NCBI GenBank assembly: GCA_019090455.1 | Contig: JAHRWA010000032.1 | Span: forward strand, 186,001 to 250,000 | From: Pseudomonadales bacterium | GTDB lineage: Bacteria > Pseudomonadota > Gammaproteobacteria > Pseudomonadales > DC-out160 | Length of the DNA stretch: 64,000 bases | Direction: 5' to 3' | Part shown: one piece after another, positions 45,869 to 55,003 of the stretch | Position numbering within the stretch: position 1 is the first letter of the stretch | Layout of the letters: every line of letters begins with the position of its first letter | Translations under genes and position numbers: made by a program | Notes under the pieces: generated by a model | What the model was told of the DNA's origin: nothing | What the model saw: the letters and a program-made list of their open reading frames with translations, nothing else | The model's database searches: none

Positions 45869-45897
45869 AAATGCCCAATAATTTATATTGGGCATTT
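45869..45897 (-). terminator. Intrinsic terminator of the metal-dependent hydrolase gene
   Basis: Perfect 12-bp stem AAATGCCCAATA (45869-45880) / TATTGGGCATTT (45886-45897) with a 5-base loop. On the minus strand it is followed by eight T, the orientation needed for the gene ending at 45946. Confidence 0.92.
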
Positions 45898-45945
45898 GAA
45901 ATGACAACGACTATTGATCAAACCTACCAAACTACCAATAGGGCA

Positions 45946-46893
45946 TTAAGCGGCTTCTGCAATCAATTTTCTAACATGTGCGTACGCTTGCTTCATATCA
46001 CCAGACTCAGCGTAAGCCGATTTCCATTCAGCATAATGCTTAGGATGCCCGGTCGACCAAGGATGAAAACCTGGCTTAAAGTAATCCAAAATTGGCGGCG
46101 CAATACGTCGAAAAAGTCCGTTCTTACCAAGAAACCGTTTGTATCCTTTTTTCATTTCTGACACATCGGTTAACTTCTTGTCTTTTGCCAATATCATTGG
46201 AACCGTTAAAGCCAAATAAGCACCAAGGACAGGAATAATCGTAACCATAGCGAGTGAGCGAGTCAGGTAATCACCATTGGCAACTTCTTGATAAACATCC
46301 CATGCCACCGCTTTATGTTCTGCTTCTTCCAGTGCATGCCATGCATATAATGAAGCAATCGTTTCGTCAGCATTATCAAAAAGTTCAAAATCAGTGTTAT
46401 AAACATCTTCCGCCAAAGTAGCAGTAAAATGTTCAGCCGCTACCGTTGTAGCCAATAGAAATTTTCTGGGCGAATGCTTGGTTACCAATTTAATTGCCTT
46501 GGTAATAGTTTCGTACATGGCTTCTGCGTTAATGCCTTGATCCATTAACAAATCATTGAAGTTTGCATGCCCTAAGCCATGCTGTCCCTCTTGATAGTTG
46601 AATTTTTTAACTTGCTCAACCAACGTTGGATCTTTAATTTCACTTTTATAGTTTCGGATTGATTCGATAAACATGCGCTCGCCTTCAGGAAAAGCCAACT
46701 GTAGTGCATCGAAGAATCGAGTCGTAAAATACTCTCCCTGCCAGTTTCGAGGAATATCTTCGCCAAAGGTAAGCTCTACTTTCCGCGCTATCAAAGTATG
46801 ATCTTCTGGCGTCAGTTTACGAGAATCAAATGAAGAAACCTTTTTCTCATTTCCCACTGACTTCGAGTTCATGTAGTCAACACTTGCTACCAT
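45946..46893 (-). CDS. Ferritin-like metal-dependent hydrolase (PF10118 family)
   Basis: 315 residues. Helical di-metal pattern: Glu in FPEGERMFIESI, FNYQEGQHGLGHANFN, TTVAAEHFTATLAE and AWHALEEAEHKAVAWDVY supply spaced Glu and His ligands as in PF10118 (annotated metal-dependent hydrolase, probably a di-iron four-helix bundle). Hydrophobic segment around 215-235 (VTIIPVLGAYLALTVPMIL) suggests membrane association. Start ATG 46893. Its promoter overlaps a large inverted repeat, so it is probably repressor-controlled. Confidence 0.88.
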   Translation of the reverse strand: MVASVDYMNSKSVGNEKKVSSFDSRKLTPEDHTLIARKVELTFGEDIPRNWQGEYFTTRFFDALQLAFPEGERMFIESIRNYKSEIKDPTLVEQVKKFNYQEGQHGLGHANFNDLLMDQGINAEAMYETITKAIKLVTKHSPRKFLLATTVAAEHFTATLAEDVYNTDFELFDNADETIASLYAWHALEEAEHKAVAWDVYQEVANGDYLTRSLAMVTIIPVLGAYLALTVPMILAKDKKLTDVSEMKKGYKRFLGKNGLFRRIAPPILDYFKPGFHPWSTGHPKHYAEWKSAYAESGDMKQAYAHVRKLIAEAA

Positions 46894-47379
46894 CGTTACT
46901 TCTCCGTTCTATCAAAACGTTTAAAAAAACTGCTATTAGCTAAATAAATTTGCGCTTCGTCGTTCATAGACATCCCTAGTTTGTAAACAAGGGACCCATT
47001 ATAAATCTTGTTTACAGTCCTCAAGGCTTGACGAAACTTACACACTTTGTCGTATCGAGGCAACTGTCTATATGACTAAACAGCCTTATACTGGTCACAT
47101 CACGTCACACCAACAACAACCCATTCATCTACAAATCGAAATAATATCAATCACTTACAATGACTTAAAAAACAATCACTTCCATTCAACACCTTAAAAA
47201 AATACATCAGCATACCAAATACCATCAAAAACACACCGACTTAAACTCTCGATAGAAGCTCACTTTTAGATCGATATCACACTTACAGCACCTAACTCTA
47301 AGACTCTCAATGAACATCAAAGATTATCCATTCGTCCTTGACTACACTCTAATAAGATAACAATCCGGTAGGTATTAGA
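46894..47379. other. Divergent intergenic region
   Basis: 486 bp between the metal hydrolase and the cNMP-domain gene. It contains the minus-strand promoter/operator at 46982-47016. The remainder is A/C-rich with no ORF or repeat recognised. Confidence 0.55.
46982..47024 (-). promoter_or_regulatory. Promoter with flanking inverted repeat (candidate operator)
   Basis: TGTAAACAAG (46982-46991) and CTTGTTTACA (47007-47016) are exact reverse complements, 15 bp apart. Between them on the minus strand is a perfect -10 TATAAT. TTGAGG about 15 bp upstream could act as -35, just outside the right arm. Arms on both sides of the -10 are typical for repressors of the TetR or similar class. Promoter direction points to the ferritin-like hydrolase gene starting at 46893. 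Confidence 0.6.
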
Positions 47380-48186
47380 ATGTATCTTGAATCAAGCTAT
47401 TCCGAATCTTTTGAATCATCTGATCTGAAAAGCAAAGAAATTTGTCAGGATTTACTGCAATTATTAACCCCTCTTGAGGGACCAAAGGACTATTCGGAAA
47501 TTGATGATCTATTCGGTACTCATTGGCCGAAGGATCAATTCTACGTGGTTACTGATGGATGCATAAGTTTCGAGCTCAATGGCGATGCTTTATTTCACTT
47601 TGATGACGGGGACATGATAGGGCTACTACCGCTATTTGGCTTTACAGAAGGCCATTATACAACGGACCAATTTGTCCAACTGCAGGCTTATCACATCTCT
47701 AATCTACAAACTGTTATCAAGGAGTCCGGACAAGCCTTGCTACTGTGGAACCAATGGCAAGCCAGCAACATCAACAAACTCATCATTCTCTACAGCCTCA
47801 ACACTCAGGACAAAAACAGGGCTGCCTTAGGGTTCACACATTACAGCGAAGGAGACGTCATAATTACCGAGGGCGAGCCTGCTACGGAAGTCTATGCAAT
47901 AGTGGAAGGACATGCCGAAGTGATTGTCAATGGGGTTAAAGTGGGAGAAGTGCTAAAGGAAGAAATATTCGGCGCAATGGCTTTACTCACAAACAGCCCT
48001 CGCTCCGCTACTGTTATCGCAACAGAACGCTGCACCGTTCTAGTGGTACCTAGAAATCAATTTCAAACATTAATGCAAACGCACCCCAACATCTGTGTCA
48101 ACCTACTTGAAAGTTTAGCCAGGAAAATAGTATCCCTGAATCAACGCGTTTTACTTTTGCAAAACCAAGACACGTCCTTAACTTAA
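47380..48186 (+). CDS. Cyclic-nucleotide-binding-domain protein without DNA-binding domain
   Basis: 268 residues. The C-terminal cNMP-binding beta-roll (about 150-260) has YSEGDVIITEGEPATEVYAI, EGHAEVIVNGVKVGEVLKEE, FGAMALLTNSPRSATVIAT and CTVLVVPRNQFQTLM. The N-terminal half (about 35-140) looks like a second, degenerate roll (GCISFELNGDALFHFDDGD, MIGLLPLFGF). There is no helix-turn-helix, so it is not a CRP-type regulator by itself. The PRSATV segment resembles the phosphate-binding cassette, but ligand is unknown. Confidence 0.85.
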   Translation: MYLESSYSESFESSDLKSKEICQDLLQLLTPLEGPKDYSEIDDLFGTHWPKDQFYVVTDGCISFELNGDALFHFDDGDMIGLLPLFGFTEGHYTTDQFVQLQAYHISNLQTVIKESGQALLLWNQWQASNINKLIILYSLNTQDKNRAALGFTHYSEGDVIITEGEPATEVYAIVEGHAEVIVNGVKVGEVLKEEIFGAMALLTNSPRSATVIATERCTVLVVPRNQFQTLMQTHPNICVNLLESLARKIVSLNQRVLLLQNQDTSLT

Positions 48187-48198
48187 ATCTGACGAAAA

Positions 48199-48234
48199 AA
48201 AACGGCAGCTAGGCTAATCACCCACTACCGTTTT
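48199..48234 (+). terminator. Probable intrinsic terminator after the cNMP-domain gene
   Basis: AAAACGGCAG (48199-48208) pairs with CTACCGTTTT (48225-48234 region) with one mismatch and a 16-base loop, followed by TTTTCTTC. Confidence 0.65.
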
Positions 48235-48288
48235 CTTCAGCTTTACAGTTGTTACGCTTTCGCAGCTCTAACTAAAGCAACAAACTGA

Positions 48289-49482
48289 TTAGCCTTCATA
48301 AGCTTCAAATAATCCCGCAGCACCCATTCCGCCACCAACACACATAGTGACCAAACCGAACTGCTTCTTTTGACGCTGTAATTCACGTGACAGATGACCT
48401 ACCATACGAGAACCACTCATGCCAAATGGATGACCAATACTAATAGAACCACCATTCACATTATAACTATCAGTCTTGATACCTAACTTATCACGACAGT
48501 AGACAGCTTGAGATGCGAAGGCTTCATTTAATTCAATAAGATCGATATCATCGATATTCATTCCTTTTGAACTAAGCAATTTGGGCACAGCAAATACGGG
48601 ACCAATACCCATTTCATCCGGCTCACAACCTGCGGTTACAAAACCACGGAAATAGGCCAAAGGCTTCAACCCTAACTCTTTCGCTTTTTCAAGGCTCATC
48701 ACCAATGTGACAGAAGCGCCATCAGACAGCTGAGAAGAGTTACCCGCCGTAACAGAACCGGCTTCGGCATCAAATACGGGCTTCAATCCCGATAAACTTT
48801 CAATAGTCGTTCCCGGACGATTACATTCATCCTTATCTACTGTCACTTCATGCTCGGTCACCTTTCCAGACTCTTTGTCTTTCACTGAGTACGTGACAGT
48901 CATAGGAACAATCTCATCTTTGAACAATCCCGCTTCTTGAGCAGCAGCTGTTCTCTGCTGGCTTAGCAGCGCCAATTCATCCTGAGATTCACGGCTAACG
49001 CTATAACGTTTAGCAACCACTTCTGCCGTTTGACCCATGGCCATGTAGAGACCAGGGAATTCCTGAAACAATTTATTATTCATCACGCCATCAGTGTTCA
49101 TTTTTGTTTGAGTCAAAGTAATGTTTTCAACACCACCCGCCATCACAACATCAGAACATCCGCTACCTATTTGTGTCGCAGCAATCGCAATACTCTGCAA
49201 ACCTGAAGAACAATAGCGATTTAAAACCATACCGGGAACTTCAACAGGCAGATTTGACAGCATTGCTGAATTTCGCCCCAAGTTCATGCCCTGCACACCT
49301 TCAGGCAGACCACATCCCAAAACAACATCTTCAACCGCACCGGGGTCTAAGCCAGGGTTTCTTGCCAACAACGCATCAATACAGTGAGCTGCCATATCAT
49401 CTGATCGAGTCATATTAAAGCTGCCCCGATAAGACTTGGCCAAACCAGTTCTAACGCTATCTACAATCACTACATCTTTCAT
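48289..49482 (-). CDS. Acetyl-CoA acyltransferase (beta-ketothiolase)
   Basis: 397 residues from ATG 49482 (GGGAGA upstream); the frame can be read to 49560 without a ribosome site. All thiolase catalytic elements are present, in contrast to the thiolase-like gene at 14079: nucleophile Cys in [35 protein letters not shown], and C-terminal [14 protein letters not shown]. FadA/PcaF-like, for the last step of beta-oxidation. The neighbouring acyl-CoA ligase suggests fatty-acid use. Confidence 0.94.
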   Translation of the reverse strand: MKDVVIVDSVRTGLAKSYRGSFNMTRSDDMAAHCIDALLARNPGLDPGAVEDVVLGCGLPEGVQGMNLGRNSAMLSNLPVEVPGMVLNRYCSSGLQSIAIAATQIGSGCSDVVMAGGVENITLTQTKMNTDGVMNNKLFQEFPGLYMAMGQTAEVVAKRYSVSRESQDELALLSQQRTAAAQEAGLFKDEIVPMTVTYSVKDKESGKVTEHEVTVDKDECNRPGTTIESLSGLKPVFDAEAGSVTAGNSSQLSDGASVTLVMSLEKAKELGLKPLAYFRGFVTAGCEPDEMGIGPVFAVPKLLSSKGMNIDDIDLIELNEAFASQAVYCRDKLGIKTDSYNVNGGSISIGHPFGMSGSRMVGHLSRELQRQKKQFGLVTMCVGGGMGAAGLFEAYEG

Positions 49483-49886
49483 CTCAATTTCTCCCACTAT
49501 ATTTTTTTGAGCGCTAGTTTTAGGAAACGAAGCGCGGTAATGTACAGGTAACAAGGGCATCGCTTACAACCTTTGAATGCGATGAATAACTTTCATTATT
49601 CTCTCTTATGGTTAATCCAACCCACCACTTAACTCGCTTAGTGCGGCTAGATCCCCCCGAACCTGGAGGTACTCTACAGGAAGCAAAGAAACCTTGCTTA
49701 AGAGACTGCCAATTTAATGCCTCAGATCTACCCATTTATCCTTATTGCTCCCACTTCCTCGATCCAAAGAGGACATTTTCCTTCCGAGATCCAGCATCTT
49801 GGCAAGACCTGATTACAAATAACACAGGCAACAATACCAACCAATATTCTGGATTATCACAAAAAGATCATCGGAAACTCGATTAT
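49483..49886. other. Intergenic region
   Basis: 404 bp upstream of the thiolase and downstream of the MBL gene, both on the minus strand. A 108-codon plus-strand frame (49608-49934) has no ribosome site and overlaps the MBL gene end. No repeat or RNA was recognised. It should contain the thiolase promoter. Confidence 0.5.
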
Positions 49887-50831
49887 TTAAAGAGACGAAT
49901 CAATGATGCCTATCCAAGTTTTGGCATTCAATAGCCCTTTAGCCCAGTCATCCCAATGATCACTCAACCCTTTTTCCTGCATCTGTGTCACGGACAATCC
50001 CTTCGCTTTCATGGCTTGTACCTCAGCAGTGGTTCCCGATAACATATCAATAAACGAAATCAAGTCTAACTTGGTCGCCAACGGACCATGCCCTGGAATA
50101 ATCAAACTTGTCTCATTCATGAGAGACAATATGCCTTTGAGGTTTTTTGTCATCATGAGCACATTCCCGCCGTTCTCCACATCAACAAACGGGAAGATGC
50201 CATTAAAGAAATGATCACCTAAATGAAACACATTGGCCTTCTTAAAATACACAATGGAATCACCATCAGTATGACCGGAGGGCAAATGTATCAACTGCAA
50301 TTGCTCATCATTAATATACAAGCTCAGGGCTTCACGAAAAGTCACTGAGGGGAGCGCCACCTCAGGATACGGTTCTGATACCATTCCAAACGCTTTAATC
50401 TCTTGTCGAGTCATCAAACGTTGGCGCACATTCTCATGGGCAACGATGCTCGCCTCTAAACCCATCACATGATTACCCCCCGTATGATCGCCATGCCAAT
50501 GTGTATTAATAATATAACTCAGCTTTTCAACACCACCGAAAGGAACAAGTGCTGCGGTTAAGGCATCAGACATACTGGCGTAATCATCATCTATTAACAC
50601 GATTCCCTCTTCACCCACTAAGACACCAATATTCCCCCCCTTCCCTTGCAGCATCTTAATGTTACTGGTGAGATCAAAAACCTGATAGCTACCCTCTGGC
50701 GCATGATGACTATCTGCAGCTCCTGCTTTACTAGCATCGGCTTTACTAACTTCAGTTTTACTAAGAACAGTTGTACTGATAATACAGCTAAGTAAGAAAC
50801 CCAATAAAAAACGCTTTCGTATTAAACTCAT
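49887..50831 (-). CDS. Secreted MBL-fold metallo-hydrolase
   Basis: 314 residues. N-terminal signal peptide (RKRFLLGFLLSCIISTTVLS) followed by a Lys/Ala/Ser repeat region (about 24-40). The metallo-beta-lactamase fold has the zinc motif NTHWHGDHTGG, His in PSGHTDGDSIVYF and His in IPGHGPLATK. Periplasmic; related quinoprotein-relay MBL or SoxH-like proteins have varied substrates. A 15-bp tandem array encodes the region just after the signal peptide. Confidence 0.9.
   Translation of the reverse strand: MSLIRKRFLLGFLLSCIISTTVLSKTEVSKADASKAGAADSHHAPEGSYQVFDLTSNIKMLQGKGGNIGVLVGEEGIVLIDDDYASMSDALTAALVPFGGVEKLSYIINTHWHGDHTGGNHVMGLEASIVAHENVRQRLMTRQEIKAFGMVSEPYPEVALPSVTFREALSLYINDEQLQLIHLPSGHTDGDSIVYFKKANVFHLGDHFFNGIFPFVDVENGGNVLMMTKNLKGILSLMNETSLIIPGHGPLATKLDLISFIDMLSGTTAEVQAMKAKGLSVTQMQEKGLSDHWDDWAKGLLNAKTWIGIIDSSL
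50725..50784. repeat. 15-bp in-frame tandem repeat (4 copies) in the MBL gene
   Basis: GCTTTACTAGCATCG, GCTTTACTAACTTCA, GTTTTACTAAGAACA and GTTGTACTGATAATA (plus-strand reading). On the coding strand they give five-residue units related to KADAS, KTEVS and TTVLS at the end of the signal peptide and start of the mature protein. Confidence 0.8.
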
Positions 50832-50984
50832 ATTTCTCTCCTAAGGAATCATAATTATCTTGAGCGAGTTTATCATCGGATGCACTGATAAACTGAAAAA
50901 TAAACCCCATCAAAAATTCAGGGTTGCCTTTAACGTCAAAAAAAGTAGTATCACTCTTCGCCTTTTACCGCCAGGGAGAGAATC

Positions 50985-52574
50985 ATGACACTTTTATCCA
51001 GCATTGATCATGCAAAACAATTTATGGAAGTCGGACGCGACATTCCAACACTGTTGGCAAGCTGGGTCAGTCGTACACCCGATAAACCCTTCTTAATTTG
51101 GGAACCTTTCTCAGGCGAATCGAAAACCTGGACCTACCAAACCTTCTCCGACGATATCAATTCATTAGCATCCAGCCTATCCAAGCGAGGGGTCAAGCAA
51201 GGCGATGCCGTACTCATCCATATGGAAAACAGTCCCGAGTTCCTGTTGAGTTGGTTCAGCTGTGCGCTTTTAGGTGCCATAGCCGTATCCACTAATACTC
51301 GCAGTGTCGCCCGCGACATGACATATTTCTCTGACCATGCTGAAGTGGTCTGCGCACTCACACAACCTCAATTTGCAACGTTAGTTTCGGAATCAGCGCC
51401 CAATCTTTTATTTCTCGCCGTTACTGACAACAATGCCGGCGAACAAGCAACAACTCCTGCTGGCATAGAACATATTCCTTTTAGCGAGCTACTCCAAGAA
51501 ACAGATCCCTGTCCAACAAGAGAGGTCAGCCCCATGGCCGACCTGGGCATACAGTTCACATCAGGCACCACCTCACGCCCGAAAGCTGTCTTATGGACTC
51601 ATGCCAATGCCATTTGGGGCGCTCACATGAATGCCATGCACTTTCGTTTACGCCAAACTGATACCACGTTAATTGTTTTACCTTTGTTTCACACCAATGC
51701 GCAATCCTATTCCATGCTCGCTTCTTTGTGGGTAGGCGGTACCATCGTATTGCAACCTAAGTTTTCAGCATCACGCTTTTGGGACGTCTCGGTTAGGAAC
51801 CAATGCACCTGGGTTTCCCTTATCCCTTTTTGCGTTAAAGCCATTCTCCGCCAAGCAGTACCCGACACTCACGCCTATCAAATGTGGATCACCGCCGTTC
51901 AGTTAGATTCCGTCGAAAAAGCCGTCGGAGTCAGAACCGTCGGACTCTGGGGAATGACGGAAACCATCACTCACGGTATCGTCACTGATCCTCACCAACC
52001 TAGCCCCAACATGTCTATTGGACGCGCCAGTCCAGGGTATGACATCGCAGTACGCAACGAAAAGGGCGACCTGATATTACCCGGTGAAAGAGGACGGCTC
52101 TATATTCGAGGCACCCGAGGCGTATCCCTGTTTAAGGAGTACTATAAAAATGCCGAGGCAAATGCCAGCAGTTTTGATGAAGGTGGATGGTTCGACACCG
52201 GTGATTTAGTTCGCATGGGAGAAGCAGGAGAACTGTATTTTTCTGACCGAGATAAAGACATGCTCAAAGTGGGCGCTGAAAACGTCGCCGCGTCCGAAGT
52301 CGAAGCCGTCATTATGGAGACAGGACTCGTGGGCGAATGCGCGGTAGTAGGACAACAACACTTTATGCTCGACGAAGTCCCCGTGGTCTTTCTTATTCCA
52401 AGAGAACCGGGAATTGAAAATATCGAAAGCAAGATTATCGACGCTTGTCGAAAAAACTTACCCGACTTTAAAGTGGTGAGAAGTGTGTTTATCGTAGATG
52501 ACTTCCCCCGATCCACTCTGGAAAAAATCGCTAAAAAAGAACTCCGTGACAGGCTGGAAAAAATAACAGAATAA
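50985..52574 (+). CDS. AMP-dependent acyl-CoA synthetase/ligase
   Basis: 529 residues, ANL superfamily. P-loop FTSGTTSRPKAVLWTHAN (about residue 190), LPLFHTNAQSYSM, the A5-type GLWGMTETITHG, DTGDLVRMGEAGELYFSDRD and hinge KDMLKVGAENVAASEVE, and the C-terminal catalytic Lys region STLEKIAKKELRDRL. Resembles the CaiC/medium-to-long-chain ligase group; the acid is unknown. It is divergent from the MBL gene. ATG 50985 with GGGAGAG upstream. Confidence 0.93.
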   Translation: MTLLSSIDHAKQFMEVGRDIPTLLASWVSRTPDKPFLIWEPFSGESKTWTYQTFSDDINSLASSLSKRGVKQGDAVLIHMENSPEFLLSWFSCALLGAIAVSTNTRSVARDMTYFSDHAEVVCALTQPQFATLVSESAPNLLFLAVTDNNAGEQATTPAGIEHIPFSELLQETDPCPTREVSPMADLGIQFTSGTTSRPKAVLWTHANAIWGAHMNAMHFRLRQTDTTLIVLPLFHTNAQSYSMLASLWVGGTIVLQPKFSASRFWDVSVRNQCTWVSLIPFCVKAILRQAVPDTHAYQMWITAVQLDSVEKAVGVRTVGLWGMTETITHGIVTDPHQPSPNMSIGRASPGYDIAVRNEKGDLILPGERGRLYIRGTRGVSLFKEYYKNAEANASSFDEGGWFDTGDLVRMGEAGELYFSDRDKDMLKVGAENVAASEVEAVIMETGLVGECAVVGQQHFMLDEVPVVFLIPREPGIENIESKIIDACRKNLPDFKVVRSVFIVDDFPRSTLEKIAKKELRDRLEKITE

Positions 52575-52600
52575 GGCAAAAACAAAATCCATTTATTTCT

Positions 52601-53053
52601 CTAACGAGGCAAGGAATCTAAACCCAGATCACCTGCCTCCTGTACCACCAAGAAAAAGAAAATCCAAATAACCGATAGAACAACATTACTGGTGGCAAAA
52701 AAGAAAAGCCGATGAAGCACATTGTTATACGTTAAATGCACCAAACTGTGCATGATCCGCAACACCACATAAACCCACGCCAAACCTAGCGTGACAGGGC
52801 TCAAGCCCGAAAACAAATACAGCACAATACAAACCACATAAAACAAAACCGGCAATTCCAATAGATTCATATAGTTTCTATTCGGAATACTCACCTGAGC
52901 CGGCACATTATCTGATTCGCCTAATTTAAAATCATCAGCATTAATCTGTTGGGATCGAACCGCCTTAACCCGCTGATAAGGGATCATCAACAAAACAAGA
53001 AAGGTCCAAGCAACCAACGCCAACATGGGATACATAATTTGAATTGAATTCAT
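52601..53053 (-). CDS. MAPEG-family membrane protein
   Basis: 150 residues with four transmembrane helices: MLALVAWTFLVLLMIPYQRV, LLELPVLFYVVCIVLYLFSG, LGLAWVYVVLRIMHSLVHLT and NVVLSVIWIFFFLVV. The motif RNYMNLLELPVLFY and RIMHSLVH match MAPEG (membrane-associated eicosanoid/glutathione) proteins; bacterial members are mostly uncharacterised. ATG 53053. It is convergent with the acyl-CoA ligase and lies downstream of murU on the same strand. Confidence 0.92.
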   Translation of the reverse strand: MNSIQIMYPMLALVAWTFLVLLMIPYQRVKAVRSQQINADDFKLGESDNVPAQVSIPNRNYMNLLELPVLFYVVCIVLYLFSGLSPVTLGLAWVYVVLRIMHSLVHLTYNNVLHRLFFFATSNVVLSVIWIFFFLVVQEAGDLGLDSLPR

Positions 53054-53070
53054 CTCAGTAATACTCGAGC

Positions 53071-53122
53071 TTGTTGTAATTTATTGTTGTAATTTATTTT
53101 TGCAATCTACGGTTGCAATCTA
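53071..53122. repeat. 13-bp tandem repeat (4 copies) spanning the murU stop codon
   Basis: TTGTTGTAATTTA twice (53071-53083, 53084-53096; identical), then TTTTTGCAATCTA (53097-53109) and CGGTTGCAATCTA (53110-53122). The rightmost unit encodes the last murU codons and the next contains its stop, so the coding end seeded the array. Confidence 0.9.
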
Positions 53123-53844
53123 TCATTCAAGTCTCGTAAACGTTCAGGTGTACCCACATCCAACCAATAACCAGAATACTTTTCTCCCGCCACTTTACCT
53201 TCCTTTATCCAAGCTCTAAGCAGCGGCGCCAAAGGCCGCCTTCCCGAATCAACATCCTTGAACAAAGAAGGACAATATAAACCGACACCACTATAAGTTA
53301 ATGACTCGCCGGCCTCCATACTTAATAGCGCGCTCCCACACGTTGAAGCGGAAGGAATAGATGTCGATAAAGAATCGGAATCTAATCGAAAATCACCCGT
53401 CACATTATGCTCTGGATTCGTCACCATCACCAAATGCGCCAATGGACAGCCCTCCTTCGACAACCCTCGCTGCTGAGCCAACTGAACCAAACGATCCAGC
53501 GAATAATCAATCCACACATCACCATTGAGTAACAAAAAGGGCTCATCCCCCAACAGCGGCAACGCATTGACAATACCACCGGCAGTTTCCAGTGGTTCCG
53601 CTTCATAGGAAATATGCAATTTCTTATCGCTGTATTCTTCTGTACTGAGAAAAGCCTCGATCTGCTCAGCAAGATAAGACACGTTAATCACTATCTCATC
53701 GCAACCGGCTTTAAACAGACGTTCTATGTGATGGGCCAACAGAGGTTTACCCTGCACGTCCAACAAAGGCTTGGGAGTATGATCCGTCAATGGACGCATT
53801 CGACTGCCTAAACCTGCGGCCAAAATCATCGCTTTTATCGGCAT
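53107..53844 (-). CDS. murU: N-acetylmuramate-1-phosphate uridylyltransferase
   Basis: 245 residues. Nucleotidyltransferase signature ILAAGLGSRMRPLTDHTPKP, then LLLNGDVWIDYSLD (metal Asp) and a C-terminal GYWLDVGTPERLRDLND. Next to amgK this identifies MurU, which makes UDP-MurNAc from MurNAc-1-P in the peptidoglycan recycling route that bypasses MurA and therefore lowers fosfomycin sensitivity. It follows amgK by 37 bp, and that gap is itself a tandem duplication. There is no clear ribosome site before ATG 53844. Confidence 0.92.
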   Translation of the reverse strand: MPIKAMILAAGLGSRMRPLTDHTPKPLLDVQGKPLLAHHIERLFKAGCDEIVINVSYLAEQIEAFLSTEEYSDKKLHISYEAEPLETAGGIVNALPLLGDEPFLLLNGDVWIDYSLDRLVQLAQQRGLSKEGCPLAHLVMVTNPEHNVTGDFRLDSDSLSTSIPSASTCGSALLSMEAGESLTYSGVGLYCPSLFKDVDSGRRPLAPLLRAWIKEGKVAGEKYSGYWLDVGTPERLRDLNDRLQP

Positions 53845-53878
53845 AGTTGAATGATAAAATAAGTTGAATTATAAATTG
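53845..53878. repeat. 17-bp tandem duplication between amgK and murU
   Basis: AGTTGAATGATAAAATA (53845-53861) and AGTTGAATTATAAATTG (53862-53878), with a partial third copy AGTTCATTCG covering the amgK stop codon. It fills the entire gap between the two genes. Confidence 0.8.
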
Positions 53879-53881
53879 AGT

Positions 53882-55003
53882 TCATTCGTCTTCAAAGTCA
53901 CTGGGTTCGAATTCAAGACAATGTGTTTCTTGAAACCACTGTGAAGCTAATCTATTTTTTTCGAATAAAGCAGGCAAAACAACCTCACGAATGCTTTCAG
54001 CAAGCGCATTTAACACAATATGTTCATCACAAACATCCAACAAATAACGCAGCGTGCGAGGGATATCGGGAAGATATCCCGGCTTTGCATCTCGACAATT
54101 AAGTCGCGCAAAAATACCAATCGCTTTTAGATGACGTTGCGCTCCCATTAAATCAAACCATTCCCTAAATTGTGCTTGCCCAATCGATGAATCCAACAAA
54201 CCCTTTTGTTGCAGCATTTTTCGCGACTGCACAAGACATGCCTCGACCCGAGAGAGTGGCCACGCCACATAACAATCTTTTAATAACGAAACAATATCGT
54301 AAGTTATTGGCCCCACCACTGCATCTTGAAAATCAATCACCCCCAAAGTACCAGAGGCCGTTATCATTAAATTACGAGAATGGAAATCTCGGTGCACAAA
54401 CACTTGGGGTTGCTCTAAAGCAGACTCAACCAACAAGTTAAATACCGGCTCCATTATTTTGGGGTCCACATTGACTTCCAAATACTCAGTCAAAAACCAA
54501 TCTGGAAATAATTGCATTTCATCGAGTAACTTTGTCCGGTCGTAATGTTTTGGCTGATCTCTTAGCTTTAATTGATCAGAAGACTCATTGCTAGCGCTCT
54601 CCCCCATACATGACATTATCGCCGGTAAACAACCGAGCGCCTGGCCATACAACATTTCAACATTCGACAGGCTTAAAGTATCCAACAGCAATTCGTCACC
54701 AAAATCACTTAACAACATAAACCCTTGATCATAATCAACAGCAAAAACTTCAGGCACCGCAACTCCTGCAGCCAATAATGTCTTAGCGATGGAAACAAAC
54801 GGTTTGCAATCCTCCTGCGGTGGCGGCGCGTCCACGGCAATCAAATCACCAGTATCGGCTTTGGTTTTCAATCGGAAATAACGCCGAAAGCTAGCATCAC
54901 CTGAGACCACCTCCAATTCAATAGAACCAGCCCCCCCCACTCGCGCTTCGGCTTCTTCTTGCTGCGCCACCCACTCAGTGAGCATATCTAAACGACAATC
55001 CAT
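53882..55003 (-). CDS. amgK: N-acetylmuramate/N-acetylglucosamine anomeric kinase
   Basis: 373 residues from ATG 55003 (alternatives ATG 54985 and GTG 55048; no clear ribosome site for any). Aminoglycoside-phosphotransferase fold: VVSGDASFRRYFRLKT with the nucleotide loop, LLSDFGDELLLDTL, catalytic FVHRDFHSRNLMI and metal-binding GVIDFQDAVVGPITYDIVSL. It phosphorylates MurNAc at C1 for MurU. Position divergent from lptD matches the Pseudomonas arrangement. Confidence 0.92.
   Translation of the reverse strand: MDCRLDMLTEWVAQQEEAEARVGGAGSIELEVVSGDASFRRYFRLKTKADTGDLIAVDAPPPQEDCKPFVSIAKTLLAAGVAVPEVFAVDYDQGFMLLSDFGDELLLDTLSLSNVEMLYGQALGCLPAIMSCMGESASNESSDQLKLRDQPKHYDRTKLLDEMQLFPDWFLTEYLEVNVDPKIMEPVFNLLVESALEQPQVFVHRDFHSRNLMITASGTLGVIDFQDAVVGPITYDIVSLLKDCYVAWPLSRVEACLVQSRKMLQQKGLLDSSIGQAQFREWFDLMGAQRHLKAIGIFARLNCRDAKPGYLPDIPRTLRYLLDVCDEHIVLNALAESIREVVLPALFEKNRLASQWFQETHCLEFEPSDFEDE

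Noticed and set aside
48242-48296. 15-codon minus-strand peptide overlapping the thiolase stop ([15 protein letters not shown])
   Set aside because: It starts inside the last thiolase codons and could be coupled, but it is too short to support without conservation data.
49608-49934. 108-codon plus-strand frame between the thiolase and MBL genes
   Set aside because: No ribosome site, no recognisable motif, overlaps the end of the MBL gene on the other strand and lies where the thiolase promoter should be.
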